From NCBI GenBank assembly GCA_024636215.1, contig JAGXHL010000051.1:1-15068 (forward strand): a DNA stretch of 15,068 nucleotides, given 5' to 3'. Both the position numbers and the translations under genes were made by a program. The stretch comes from Deltaproteobacteria bacterium. GTDB lineage: Bacteria > Desulfobacterota > Desulfuromonadia > Desulfuromonadales > BM103. How positions within the stretch are numbered: the first letter of the stretch is position 1; every line of letters begins with the position of its first letter. The notes under the pieces were generated by a model. The model was not told the DNA's origin and searched no databases. It was given only the letters and a program-made list of their open reading frames with translations. Shown here one piece after another: positions 7,531 to 14,948 of this stretch.

Positions 7531-8145
7531 ATGCGTCGAAACACTTTCTTCATCTTTATCCTGTTTTTTCCCTTTGCCTGGTTGACTGGTTGCGAATCCG
7601 GCCCACGCATCACCCCGCTCGGACAGGACGCCGTGGTCTTGGCCTTCGGCGACAGCCTCACATACGGCACCGGATCTTCTGAGGGGCAATCCTACCCCGA
7701 TGTTCTGACCGAACTGCTCGGCAGACGAGTTATCAATGTCGGCATTCCCGGTGAGGTTTCCGCTGCCGGGCTGAAGCGACTCCCCGGCATACTCGACAGC
7801 CACAAGCCAACACTGGTCATCCTTTGTCACGGCGGCAATGATTTTTTGCGACGCCTTGACCAGGAGGAGACCATCAGCAATCTCAAAACGATGATCGAAT
7901 TGATCCGGGAACGTGGTGCCGATGTCATACTGGTTGGCGTACCGAAGCTTGGTTTTGGCTTGCAGATGCCCAAGTTTTACCACGCCATCGCCGAAGAATA
8001 CTCCGTCCCCTTGGAAACGAACATTCTTGTCGACCTGCTGGGTGACAACAGTCTGAAAAGTGACTCGATCCACCCCAACGCCAGCGGCTACCGGCTGATG
8101 GCTGAGGCGATACAAAAGGTTATCAACAAAGCGCAACGAGGCTAG
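7531..8145 (+). CDS. SGNH/GDSL esterase, TesA/arylesterase-like lipoprotein
   Basis: This is a 204-residue SGNH hydrolase. The signal peptide (MRRN followed by a hydrophobic stretch) ends in a lipobox, LTGC, with Cys21 the expected lipidated residue, so the enzyme is probably a membrane-anchored lipoprotein. The four SGNH blocks are clear: GDSLTYG with Ser42, the Gly block near NVGIPGE (Gly71), GGND (Asn103), and DSIHPN with Asp178 and His181. It should hydrolyse short acyl esters or thioesters, like TesA-type arylesterases; the natural substrate is unknown. I chose ATG at 7531 because GAGG lies 5 bases upstream and the signal peptide then begins normally; an ATG at 7498 would add 11 residues. 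The ygiQ gene follows 72 bases downstream on the same strand. Confidence 0.88.
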   Translation: MRRNTFFIFILFFPFAWLTGCESGPRITPLGQDAVVLAFGDSLTYGTGSSEGQSYPDVLTELLGRRVINVGIPGEVSAAGLKRLPGILDSHKPTLVILCHGGNDFLRRLDQEETISNLKTMIELIRERGADVILVGVPKLGFGLQMPKFYHAIAEEYSVPLETNILVDLLGDNSLKSDSIHPNASGYRLMAEAIQKVINKAQRG

Positions 8146-8217
8146 CACTCTGTCAGATTATCCATGAGCCGGCTGCAAATTCGGCCCGTATAGTCCGACA
8201 GGCTGCCAGGATTTTCA

Positions 8218-10056
8218 TTGGTAGAGACAAACCGCGACAGGTTCATTCCATGCAGCCGGGCAGACATGACTCAACGAGGCTGGGACGAGCTCGATGTACT
8301 TTTCGTCAGCGGCGATGCCTATATCGATCATCCGGCCTTCGGTACACCACTTCTGGCCCGCCTGCTCGAAGCCGAAGGTCTGCGGGTCGGTATTCTCGCC
8401 CAACCGGACTGGCGCGATCCTGAGGCCTTCAAAGCCATGGGACGTCCGCGCCTGTTTGCCGCCATCTCCGCAGGTGCCATGGATTCGATGGTCAACCATT
8501 ACACGGCAGCCTGCAAGGTGCGTAATGACGATGCCTTTACTCCTGGCGGTCGTGCCGGGGTTCGGCCAAACCGGGCGGTCATCGCTTACACCGCAGCCGT
8601 CAAGGGCGCCTTCAAGGGACTGCCAACGGTGATCGGCGGCATCGAAGCCAGTTTGCGGCGACTCGCCCACTACGATTACTGGGACAACAAGGTCAGACGC
8701 TCGGTACTCGTGGACAGCAAGGCGGACCTGCTGCTGTTCGGCATGGCCGAACTGGCTCTCTCGGCCCTGGCCAGACGCATGCATGCCGGAGAATCGATTG
8801 CGGATATCACCGATCTGCGCGGGACAGCATACATGGCTAAAAGCAGACCGGTCGATGCGGTCGAGCTGCCATCGTACGAAGCGGTTGCCAGCAGCACCGA
8901 CACTTACAACCATGCCTTCAAGCTGGCCTCGGGACAGCAGAATCCTTTCCGCGGCAAAGCGTTGTTTCAGCCGCATGGCGACCGCCAGGTCGTGGTCAAC
9001 CCGCCGGCCATGCCACTTGAAGTTGCACAACTCGATCGCATCTACGTCCTGCCCTTCACAAAGCTGCCGCACCCATCGTATTGCGAACCGATCCCGGCCT
9101 ATACGCAGATCAAATTTTCCATCACCAGCCACCGCGGTTGTTGCGGCGGCTGTGCCTTCTGCGCGATCACCCATCATCAGGGGAAAACCATCCAATCGCG
9201 TTCCCAACAATCGCTAAGCGACGAGCTCGATCGTTTGAGCCGCCATGCCGAGTTTCGCGGCACGGTAACCGACGTCGGCGGCCCGACTGCGAACATGTAC
9301 GGCCTGCGCTGCAGCGACCCGCAGGCCGAGACTGCCTGCCGTCGCGAGAGTTGTCTCTATCCGCAGATCTGCAAGCATCTCGACACCGGTGACGGGCGTG
9401 CCGTAGCGCTGTTGCGCAAGCTGCGCAGCCATCCAGCCGTCAAGCATCTGTTCGTCGCCTCGGGAATCCGTTTCGACCTGCTCAACCATCAACCGGACTA
9501 TTTTGCCGATCTGGTCGAGCACCACGTTGGTGGGTTGCTCAAAGTAGCTCCCGAATCGAGCAGTCCGAAGGTTACAAAAGTCATGCGCAAACCGGGGCCG
9601 CAGGTCTTTCAACAATTCCTGCAGCACTTCCGTGAGCTGAATCTCAAGCTGGGGAAAAAACAGGCGATCGTTCCCTACTTTATCAGCTCTCACCCGGGTT
9701 GCACTCTCGACGACATGATCGATGTCGCCCTTTTTCTGCAAGAGAACAACTTGCGCGTGGAGCAGGTTCAGGAGTTTACCCCGACTCCAGGCAGCCTGTC
9801 CACCTGCATCTACTACACAGGGCGCGATCCTTTTAGCGGAGACGCGGTGCATGTACCGCGCAATGCGATCGAGCGGCGCCTGCAGAAATCCCTGCTGCTC
9901 TGGCATCTGCCGGAAAGCCGCGAGGATGTAATCGAAGCTCTCAGAAGCTGCGGCCGGAAGGAATTGATCGACAAGTTGACAACCAATCAGAATCTTTCCA
10001 CCGGTAACGCGTCCAGACCCTCCGGGCAACGCAGAAAACACACCGGAAAGAGATAA
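8218..10056 (+). CDS. ygiQ: YgiQ-family radical SAM protein
   Basis: This 612-residue protein has the layout of the YgiQ family. The N-terminal domain opens with FIPCSRADMTQRGWDELD, then SGDAYIDHPAFG and LAQPDW. The radical SAM core carries a CxxxCxxC cluster motif at Cys308, Cys312 and Cys315 (RGCCGGCAFCAITHHQG) that should bind the [4Fe-4S]-SAM cofactor. A C-terminal region includes KVAPESSSPKVTKVMRKPG and VQEFTPTPGSLSTC. The reaction catalysed by YgiQ proteins is unknown. Translation appears to start at TTG 8218, with AGGA (8208-8211) 6 bases upstream. The first ATG (8266) would remove the conserved F-x-P-x-S-R-x-x-M segment, so I reject it. The tail beyond about residue 590 is basic and low in complexity. 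It is codirectional with the esterase gene. Confidence 0.92.
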   Translation: MVETNRDRFIPCSRADMTQRGWDELDVLFVSGDAYIDHPAFGTPLLARLLEAEGLRVGILAQPDWRDPEAFKAMGRPRLFAAISAGAMDSMVNHYTAACKVRNDDAFTPGGRAGVRPNRAVIAYTAAVKGAFKGLPTVIGGIEASLRRLAHYDYWDNKVRRSVLVDSKADLLLFGMAELALSALARRMHAGESIADITDLRGTAYMAKSRPVDAVELPSYEAVASSTDTYNHAFKLASGQQNPFRGKALFQPHGDRQVVVNPPAMPLEVAQLDRIYVLPFTKLPHPSYCEPIPAYTQIKFSITSHRGCCGGCAFCAITHHQGKTIQSRSQQSLSDELDRLSRHAEFRGTVTDVGGPTANMYGLRCSDPQAETACRRESCLYPQICKHLDTGDGRAVALLRKLRSHPAVKHLFVASGIRFDLLNHQPDYFADLVEHHVGGLLKVAPESSSPKVTKVMRKPGPQVFQQFLQHFRELNLKLGKKQAIVPYFISSHPGCTLDDMIDVALFLQENNLRVEQVQEFTPTPGSLSTCIYYTGRDPFSGDAVHVPRNAIERRLQKSLLLWHLPESREDVIEALRSCGRKELIDKLTTNQNLSTGNASRPSGQRRKHTGKR

Positions 10057-10097
10057 CCCGGGGACAGCCGGCAGAGCAACATCCCCTGCTGACAGCC

Positions 10098-10126
10098 TTG
10101 GCATTTCATATGCGTATCGTTATGAT
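10098..10126 (+). promoter_or_regulatory. Sigma70 promoter of the yceH-pabBC unit
   Basis: TTGGCA (10098-10103) and TATGAT (10121-10126), each matching consensus at five of six bases, are separated by exactly 17 bases. Transcription should start near 10133, about 30 bases before yceH. Together with the 104-bp gap after ygiQ, this makes yceH-pabBC a separate transcription unit. Confidence 0.65.
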
Positions 10127-10165
10127 GTCCGCACACCAACCTGATCAGAGCAAACAAGGATGATT

Positions 10166-10822
10166 ATGGAACGGCTACTTGATGAGATCGAAGTCCGGGT
10201 ACTCGGCTGCCTGGTTGAAAAGGATCTGGCAACACCCGAATACTATCCGCTGACTCTCAATGCTCTGACCAACGCCTGCAACCAGAAATCCAATCGCGAG
10301 CCACACATGCTGCTTGAAGACACTGACGTGGTCCGGGCACTCGACAGCCTGCGTCAGAAACAAATGGCCCACCAGTCTGCAGAAGGGGTGCGTGCAGCCA
10401 AATACTGTCATAATCTGGAAGGGCTGCTGCGCCTGGACCCCGAAGATCTGGCAATCCTTGCCGAGCTGCTGTTGCGCGGCCCGCAGACAGTTGGCGAACT
10501 GCGCAACCGCGCTGAACGCATGTGCCCGGTCGGCGATCTGGCCACAGTGGAAGAATTGCTGCACAACCTGATGGAAAGGGAAGAGCCCTTGGTAATGCGC
10601 CTGCCGCGCCAAGCGGGACGCAAGGAGCACCGCTTTGCCCACTTGCTTGCCGGCACGCCGGAGATTGACGAAACATCTGTCTTGCCGACCGACCCGGCCA
10701 AATTTCGGGTTACCGCTGAGAATGATCGAATGGCAAAACTGGAGGACCAGGTTGCCGCCCTCCGCGCCGAACTGGATGAGGTACACAAACAATTGAAAGC
10801 ATTCCAGGCACAGTTCGAATAA
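10166..10822 (+). CDS. yceH: YceH family protein (DUF480, tandem winged helix)
   Basis: The 218-residue protein has the full DUF480 signature. RVLGCLVEKDLATPEYYPLTLNALTNACNQKSNREP is split here as two neighbouring motifs (residues about 10-27 and 28-45). RAAKYCHNLE and LLLRGPQTVGELRNRAERM follow, forming two winged-helix-like domains, and the last roughly 30 residues are a coiled coil (KLEDQVAALRAELDEVHKQL). The function is unknown; the fold suggests nucleic-acid binding or a scaffold. CAAGGA lies 5 bases before ATG 10166, so I prefer it to the ATG two codons earlier at 10160, which would overlap the ribosome binding site. It has its own promoter and precedes pabBC by 26 bases, so the two are almost certainly cotranscribed. 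Confidence 0.88.
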   Translation: MERLLDEIEVRVLGCLVEKDLATPEYYPLTLNALTNACNQKSNREPHMLLEDTDVVRALDSLRQKQMAHQSAEGVRAAKYCHNLEGLLRLDPEDLAILAELLLRGPQTVGELRNRAERMCPVGDLATVEELLHNLMEREEPLVMRLPRQAGRKEHRFAHLLAGTPEIDETSVLPTDPAKFRVTAENDRMAKLEDQVAALRAELDEVHKQLKAFQAQFE

Positions 10823-10848
10823 TTCACTTCCAGCCAACACTTATCACG

Positions 10849-12579
10849 ATGTCTGAACGCGCTGTTCTATACGATTCTCATGCCGGAAACTGGCTGCGCT
10901 TCTGTGAGCCCGTCGAGCTGATCGAAGCCTACGATCTGGACAAGGTCCTTCCGGCTCTGCAGCAGATCGAACAACGCGTGGAACAGGCAGGTCTGTTTGC
11001 CGCCGGTTTTGTCAGCTATGAAGCGGCCTCGGCTTTTGAGCCTGCCTTGCAAACCCATGCGCGAGGGGAGTTGCCGCTGCTGCATTTTGGCCTCTTTGCC
11101 AAGGCAGAACGAATCGACCTGCCGTCGCTTGTCGGCCAACCCGGACTCCCCGACTGGCAGTCGGAAGAGACCTACGCCGGGTTTTGCAGGAAAGTCGATC
11201 ATATCCGGGCAGCCATTGCCCGTGGCGAGACCTACCAGGTCAACCTGACCTTCCCGCTGACCAGCGACTTCTCACAGGACCCCTGGTCATTCTTCTTACA
11301 CCCTATTCACGGCCAGCCGACCGATGGTGCTGGCTACCTGCAAACCGAACGCTGGGTGATCTGTTCCTTCTCGCCTGAACTCTTCTTTACCAGGAACGGT
11401 GAACACTTGAAAATGCGTCCCATGAAAGGAACCGCAGCGCGTGGCCGCACCCTTGCAGAGGACCTTTGTCTAGCAGAGGAGCTGGAAAAATCGGCCAAAA
11501 ACCGCGCCGAGAACATCATGATTCTCGACATGGTGCGCAATGATTTGGGACGACTGGCAGCGCCAGGTGAGGTCCGGGTTGAAGCGATCTGTAGCCTGGA
11601 AAAATATCCCACGCTCTGGCAGTTGACTTCGACGGTCACCGCTCGCAGCAAAGCATCCCTGCCGGAAATCTTTCAGGCGCTGTTTCCCTGTGCATCGATT
11701 ACCGGTGCTCCCAAAATCAAAACCATGCAGATCATCACCGCCACCGAAACCAGAGCGCGCCAGCTCTACACCGGCGCTTTCGGCTGGATTGCACCAGGTC
11801 GTCAGGCACACTTCAATGTCGCCATCCGCACCGTACTGATTGATCAGCTGCATAAGCGCGCCACTTATGGTGTCGGTGCCGGGATCACCTGGGACTCGAA
11901 CTGCGCTGACGAGTATCGGGAGTGTCTTGACAAGGCCGAGGTTCTCTCACGCTCTAACGGGGCTTTCGCCTTGATCGAAACGATGCGCTGGGCGCCCGGA
12001 AAAGGTTACTTCCTTCTGGAGGAACATCTGGTCCGGATGCTGACCTCGGCGGAATATTTCAACATTGCCTGCTGCGGTGCACAGGTGATCGATCGCCTGC
12101 AGACTCTGGCAGAGAGCTTCCCGGCAACACCGCAAAAGGTACGACTGCTCCTCCACCAGGATGGTCGCATGCAAACAACCTGCGCACCGCTTGAGCCAGC
12201 CCCCTTATCACCGTTGAAGATCCGCCTGGCACGTCATCCGGTTGATTCCCGACTGACCCTGCTCTATCATAAGACGACGCAGCGCCGGATTTATGAGACC
12301 CGCCTAGCTGAAGTGGAAAAGGCCGATGAAGTTGTGCTGTGGAATGAGCGGGGTGAAGTGACCGAATGCAGTACGGCGAACCTGGTTGTCTTGACCTCAG
12401 GAAAGCTGGTAACGCCGGCCATAAGCAGCGGCCTCTTGCCCGGGACCTATCGTAATTTTCTACTGAAACGCGGCATCCTGACTGAACAGATTCTGACTGC
12501 AGACGACCTGAGCAATGCGTCCCTTATCTTTTTGATCAATGCTGTCCGCAAGTGGCGGCGGGCGATGTTTTGTCGATAA
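10849..12579 (+). CDS. pabBC: Bifunctional aminodeoxychorismate synthase I / aminodeoxychorismate lyase (PabB-PabC fusion)
   Basis: A single 576-residue chain joins the two chorismate-to-4-aminobenzoate activities of folate synthesis. Residues about 1-360 are a chorismate-binding PabB domain, with SPELFF, MRPMKGTAARG, DMVRNDLGR, FPCASITGAPK and YTGAFGWI. Lys193 in PMKGT is the residue that distinguishes aminodeoxychorismate synthase from anthranilate synthase, which has alanine there. From about residue 370 a class IV PLP lyase domain (PabC) follows, with the candidate PLP lysine K475 in YHKTTQRRIYE, then TECSTANL and TPAISSGLLPGTYR. The glutamine amidotransferase subunit PabA is not in this window and must come from elsewhere. 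The ATG at 10849 has a poor ribosome binding site; translation may be helped by readthrough from yceH just upstream. An intrinsic terminator follows the stop. Confidence 0.94.
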   Translation: MSERAVLYDSHAGNWLRFCEPVELIEAYDLDKVLPALQQIEQRVEQAGLFAAGFVSYEAASAFEPALQTHARGELPLLHFGLFAKAERIDLPSLVGQPGLPDWQSEETYAGFCRKVDHIRAAIARGETYQVNLTFPLTSDFSQDPWSFFLHPIHGQPTDGAGYLQTERWVICSFSPELFFTRNGEHLKMRPMKGTAARGRTLAEDLCLAEELEKSAKNRAENIMILDMVRNDLGRLAAPGEVRVEAICSLEKYPTLWQLTSTVTARSKASLPEIFQALFPCASITGAPKIKTMQIITATETRARQLYTGAFGWIAPGRQAHFNVAIRTVLIDQLHKRATYGVGAGITWDSNCADEYRECLDKAEVLSRSNGAFALIETMRWAPGKGYFLLEEHLVRMLTSAEYFNIACCGAQVIDRLQTLAESFPATPQKVRLLLHQDGRMQTTCAPLEPAPLSPLKIRLARHPVDSRLTLLYHKTTQRRIYETRLAEVEKADEVVLWNERGEVTECSTANLVVLTSGKLVTPAISSGLLPGTYRNFLLKRGILTEQILTADDLSNASLIFLINAVRKWRRAMFCR

Positions 12580-12593
12580 TGACAGTCGACAAC

Positions 12594-12628
12594 AAACGGG
12601 CTCCACAGAAGCCTGCGGAGCCCGTTTT
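12594..12628. terminator. Bidirectional intrinsic terminator shared by pabBC and the cold-shock gene
   Basis: AAACGGGCTCC (12594-12604) and GGAGCCCGTTT (12617-12627) form a perfect 11-bp stem. Its 12-nt loop can pair further through CAG/CTG. The plus strand continues TTTTAATCTAT and the minus strand TTTGTTGT, so it works for both convergent genes. It lies 14 bases after the pabBC stop and 22 bases after the cold-shock gene stop. Confidence 0.85.
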
Positions 12629-12649
12629 AATCTATATTGGTTAGTAACT

Positions 12650-12850
12650 TCAGGCTTTACTTACATTGGAAGCCTGGAGACCTTTAGGCCCGTTCTCAAT
12701 GTCAAAAACGACGCGCTCGCCCTCTGCCAGTGATTTGAAGCCGTCCCCCTGAATGGTGGAAAAGTGTACAAAAACATCCGGTCCGTCATCCTGAGTAATA
12801 AACCCGAACCCCTTCGCATCATTAAACCATTTCACCGTTCCTTCAGCCAT
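12650..12850 (-). CDS. CspA-family cold-shock protein
   Basis: This is a 66-residue single cold-shock domain, a five-stranded OB fold that binds single-stranded RNA and DNA. RNP1 is KGFGFI and RNP2 is VFVHF. The opening [18 protein letters not shown] and the ending [10 protein letters not shown] are typical of CspA/CspE-type nucleic-acid chaperones. Size is normal and no key aromatic residue is missing. A strong Shine-Dalgarno (AAGGAG, 8 bases upstream) sets the start. The gene converges on pabBC and shares its terminator. Upstream lies a long structured leader (see 12871-12886 and 12932-12955). This resembles the long 5' leaders through which many csp genes are controlled, so temperature or attenuation control is plausible but not shown. 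Cold induction cannot be judged from sequence alone. Confidence 0.95.
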   Translation of the reverse strand: MAEGTVKWFNDAKGFGFITQDDGPDVFVHFSTIQGDGFKSLAEGERVVFDIENGPKGLQASNVSKA

Positions 12851-12870
12851 TTCTACTACTCCTTCTTTCT

Positions 12871-12886
12871 GCTCAAGCTATTGAGC
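12871..12886 (-). promoter_or_regulatory. Hairpin in the cold-shock gene leader next to the ribosome binding site
   Basis: GCTCAA (12871-12876) and TTGAGC (12881-12886) form a perfect 6-bp stem with a 4-nt loop. It lies only a few bases before the AAGGAG of the minus-strand cold-shock gene. In the leader mRNA it could shape access to the ribosome binding site in a temperature-dependent way. The structure is seen in the sequence; the role is inferred. Confidence 0.4.
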
Positions 12887-12920
12887 TCTGTTTGGTTGTG
12901 CCAGAAATAATCAGCCGGAA

Positions 12921-12957
12921 AACAAAAATGCCGCACGAACGCTCTTGTCTGTGCGCT
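12921..12957 (-). promoter_or_regulatory. Terminator-like stem and U run in the cold-shock leader
   Basis: On the minus strand CGCAC (12955-12951) pairs with GTGCG (12936-12932), with flanking GC partly able to pair, and is followed by ATTTTTGTTTT. The stem is short and its loop of 14 nt is long, so this is a weak terminator or attenuator candidate. No upstream minus-strand gene exists for it to terminate, so a leader role is the simplest reading if it is real. Confidence 0.3.
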
Positions 12958-13026
12958 GCGACATCATGCCAATGAGTCAATCATGCTTTTCCAGCCTTTT
13001 TATTCAAACACAAACTTCTAAGAGAT

Positions 13027-13054
13027 TTTTTAATTAAACCAATTTCCGGGTCAA
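13027..13054 (-). promoter_or_regulatory. Possible sigma70 promoter of the cold-shock gene
   Basis: On the minus strand TTGACC (13049-13054) is followed after 16 bases by TAAAAA (13027-13032). The -35 box matches five of six consensus bases and the -10 box four of six. A start near 13020 would give a leader of about 170 bases, in the range known for csp genes. Other AT-rich hexamers in the region compete. Confidence 0.35.
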
Positions 13055-13175
13055 ATGCAAGTTTAAATACAACCCCAATGAGAACTTTCTGATAAAATCT
13101 TAATAATAAAATGTGGCTTTTTTGTTTCTTTTTAACCCATGCCAAGGTATTTGAGCAAAAAAGAGGGGCCAAACA

Positions 13176-13856
13176 TTGAATCAACATGAACAGATGGAGA
13201 AATTTACCGCTGCGTGGCTCGCGAACTACCGTACGTCGGGCAAGACGATCTATTGCCGCGAAAACTGTTCCGGCTGCTGTCACCTTGCAGTGCATGCGAC
13301 CTATCCTGAGGCCGTTCACGTTGCAAAAGTCTTGACTGAAACACAGTCAATAAAACTTTCAGAGTACATTGAACGCCTGAAAAAGGCCCTGCCGGGATTA
13401 ACCGGTGTGAAGAGTTATCTCAAAAGTCATCGCCAGGAACTCGGCCCTTGCCCCTTTCTCGACACACACGGGTCTTGTACAATTTACTCTATACGACCGC
13501 TTTCTTGTCGCGCCTTGTTGTCGACACGCCCGGCTACGTGGTGTACAGTTGATTTTTCGAAACTGGACAGCTGGGACAAACAAGCATACGAAAATGGCCT
13601 CGATCGCCAGGTCGTTTCTTGGCCGACGCACTATGTTGCCGCGACACAGGACTTCGGCCGTGAGTTGGAGAACACCCTTCTCGAATCGATGTTGCGGGAA
13701 AAGAACTGGTCGATGTCAGGCAATTTTGCGCTAATGGTCTGGCTTGATAAAAATTACGGTGTAAGCAGAGGCAATATCGCGACGACACAACAGATTCGCG
13801 ACATCCTGGCTGCCAATGAACTCAACAACCACCTGCTGCTGAATCTGGGAGAATGA
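13176..13856 (+). CDS. YkgJ-family cysteine cluster protein
   Basis: The 226-residue protein carries the YkgJ cysteine cluster. It has CRENCSGCC (Cys27, Cys31, Cys34, Cys35), followed by PCPFLDTHGSCTIYSIRPLSCR (Cys92, Cys101, Cys111, given here as its two halves), with an extra Cys123. This pattern is thought to bind a metal, zinc or an Fe-S cluster; the molecular function is unknown. Translation starts at TTG 13176, 7 bases after a very strong AAGAGGGG; the ATG at 13194 is too far from that site. The region after about residue 130 has no motif I recognise. The stop overlaps the start of the HIT gene by four bases (ATGA), so the two are translationally coupled and may act together. Confidence 0.85.
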   Translation: MNQHEQMEKFTAAWLANYRTSGKTIYCRENCSGCCHLAVHATYPEAVHVAKVLTETQSIKLSEYIERLKKALPGLTGVKSYLKSHRQELGPCPFLDTHGSCTIYSIRPLSCRALLSTRPATWCTVDFSKLDSWDKQAYENGLDRQVVSWPTHYVAATQDFGRELENTLLESMLREKNWSMSGNFALMVWLDKNYGVSRGNIATTQQIRDILAANELNNHLLLNLGE

Positions 13857-14317
13857 CTATCGAGGATGTCATGTTCGAACTTCACCCGCGCCTGTCACAG
13901 GACACACTCGCTGTCGGCGATTTTCCGCTCTGTCGCCTGCTTTTGATGAATGACGTCAACTATCCCTGGTTCATCCTGGTTCCGCGCCGCGCAGAGATTC
14001 GGGAGATTTTCGAGCTTGAGTATCATGACCAGCTGCAGCTGCTTGCTGAATCTTCACAGTTATCGCAGGTGTTGAACAAGATTTTCCAGGCCGACAAGCT
14101 GAACATTGCCGCCTTAGGGAATATGGTCCCGCAGCTGCATATCCACCATATTGTCCGTTATCAGTCAGATCAGGCCTGGCCAAAGCCTGTTTGGGGGCTA
14201 TTCCCTGCTCAACCTTACACAGAGAGAGCCAGACAAGAAACTTTCGCAGGCCTTGTCGATCACCTGAACGACTTTCTCCCCGACAAGAACTGGGCAGTGG
14301 CTCCGAGAGTCTGCTGA
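13853..14317 (+). CDS. HIT-domain protein, QxHxH variant
   Basis: This 154-residue HIT-superfamily protein belongs to the class of small nucleotidyl hydrolases and transferases. The domain opens with LCRLLLMNDVNYPWFILVPRR, shown in part as NYPWFILVPRR (37-47). It closes with the histidine motif QLHIHHIVR at residues 94-102, in which Gln94 replaces the first His of the canonical H-x-H-x-H. Downstream AWPKPVWG is typical of this particular HIT subgroup, so the Gln appears to be a subgroup feature and not damage. A nucleoside-phosphate or dinucleotide substrate is likely but cannot be named. The ATG overlaps the YkgJ stop by four bases. An internal ATG at 13871 is possible but has no better ribosome binding site. 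Confidence 0.85.
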   Translation: MTIEDVMFELHPRLSQDTLAVGDFPLCRLLLMNDVNYPWFILVPRRAEIREIFELEYHDQLQLLAESSQLSQVLNKIFQADKLNIAALGNMVPQLHIHHIVRYQSDQAWPKPVWGLFPAQPYTERARQETFAGLVDHLNDFLPDKNWAVAPRVC

Positions 14318-14345
14318 ACAATCACCTCGTTTTAAGCAATTAATC

Positions 14346-14909
14346 ATGAACATCGCTGATCCAAAATATCTTGAACACCTGCGTGAGCTGCCCTCGGGCT
14401 ATCTTATCGACCTGCTCGCCGACAACGAGGATATCGACAAGGAGTCTATTTACTGGGTGCTGCAGGAACGCGGTCTGACGCGAGAAGAGCTTGACCGGAA
14501 ACTGCAGCGCAGGCGCAGCTCAACCTGGCCAAGACCTTATACTCTATGGACTGCGGCTCGCTGGCTGACACTTTTTAACACCTTGATCGTGACCTACTTC
14601 AACACCACCAATCTCTACCAATTGGTGCATAGCGACCACCCCTTCAAAGGACCACTGCTTTTCCTTTCGGTCGGCTGCCTCCTGTACGGTTTTGTGGTCG
14701 GCTTCAAATTGACGACCCACCTTTATCAGGGGAGCCGATCAATCCTTTACTGCGGGTTCCCGATTCCGGTCGGATTCGTCGAGCTGCAGACAGGGCAGGA
14801 AATTCTTATGAACAAAACCCGCATGATTTTGCGCATGGCCCTGAATGCTCTAGTCGGTGTCAATATCACGCTCTTCCCGCTCATATTCATCTACATCATG
14901 ATGAATTAA
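14346..14909 (+). CDS. Small membrane protein of unknown function, about three TM helices
   Basis: I do not recognise this 187-residue protein. The first 60 residues are soluble, charged and helical (ELPSGYLIDLLADNEDIDKE, then REELDRKLQRRR), followed by hydrophobic segments at about 72-94, 102-123 and 163-185. A shorter semi-hydrophobic stretch, YCGFPIPVGFVEL, lies at about 135-147. This makes it an integral membrane protein with a cytoplasmic N-terminal domain. The N-terminal part resembles regulatory leaders that fold into two or three helices, but I have no family name for it. The start at 14346 has a poor ribosome binding site. It follows the HIT gene by 28 bases on the same strand and may belong to the same transcript. 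Codon use looks like that of its neighbours. Confidence 0.65.
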   Translation: MNIADPKYLEHLRELPSGYLIDLLADNEDIDKESIYWVLQERGLTREELDRKLQRRRSSTWPRPYTLWTAARWLTLFNTLIVTYFNTTNLYQLVHSDHPFKGPLLFLSVGCLLYGFVVGFKLTTHLYQGSRSILYCGFPIPVGFVELQTGQEILMNKTRMILRMALNALVGVNITLFPLIFIYIMMN

Positions 14910-14948
14910 TCAACGGTTCTATAACCCCAAAAAAGGTTTTGTTTTGCC

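Larger units (their letters stand above)
12851..13175. other. 325-bp divergent, AT-rich intergenic region
   Basis: No credible gene lies here; the frame crossing it on the minus strand has no recognisable features and overlaps the YkgJ gene. The part from about 12980 to 13160 is clearly richer in A and T than the rest of the window, with runs such as TAATAATAAAAT. It holds a possible cold-shock promoter and leader hairpins (minus strand) and the ribosome binding site of the YkgJ gene (AAGAGGGG, 13161-13168). I could not fix a plus-strand promoter. Confidence 0.6.

Noticed and set aside
7357..8148. 263-residue minus-strand frame over the esterase and yqaA
   Set aside because: The esterase on the plus strand has all SGNH motifs and a lipobox in the same DNA; this frame has no motif and is a mirror of its codon bias.
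8215..9210. 331-residue minus-strand frame over ygiQ, and a similar one at 9214-10104
   Set aside because: The plus strand encodes a complete YgiQ with the radical SAM cluster; the reverse frames have no family features.
12981..13319. 112-residue minus-strand frame across the AT-rich spacer
   Set aside because: It overlaps the start of the YkgJ gene, has low-complexity Lys/Leu composition from AT-rich DNA and no recognisable motif.
14914..14940. Possible terminator GGTT-CTAT-AACC followed by T-rich sequence after the last gene
   Set aside because: The stem is only 4 bp and the T-rich part is interrupted; too weak to list as a terminator.
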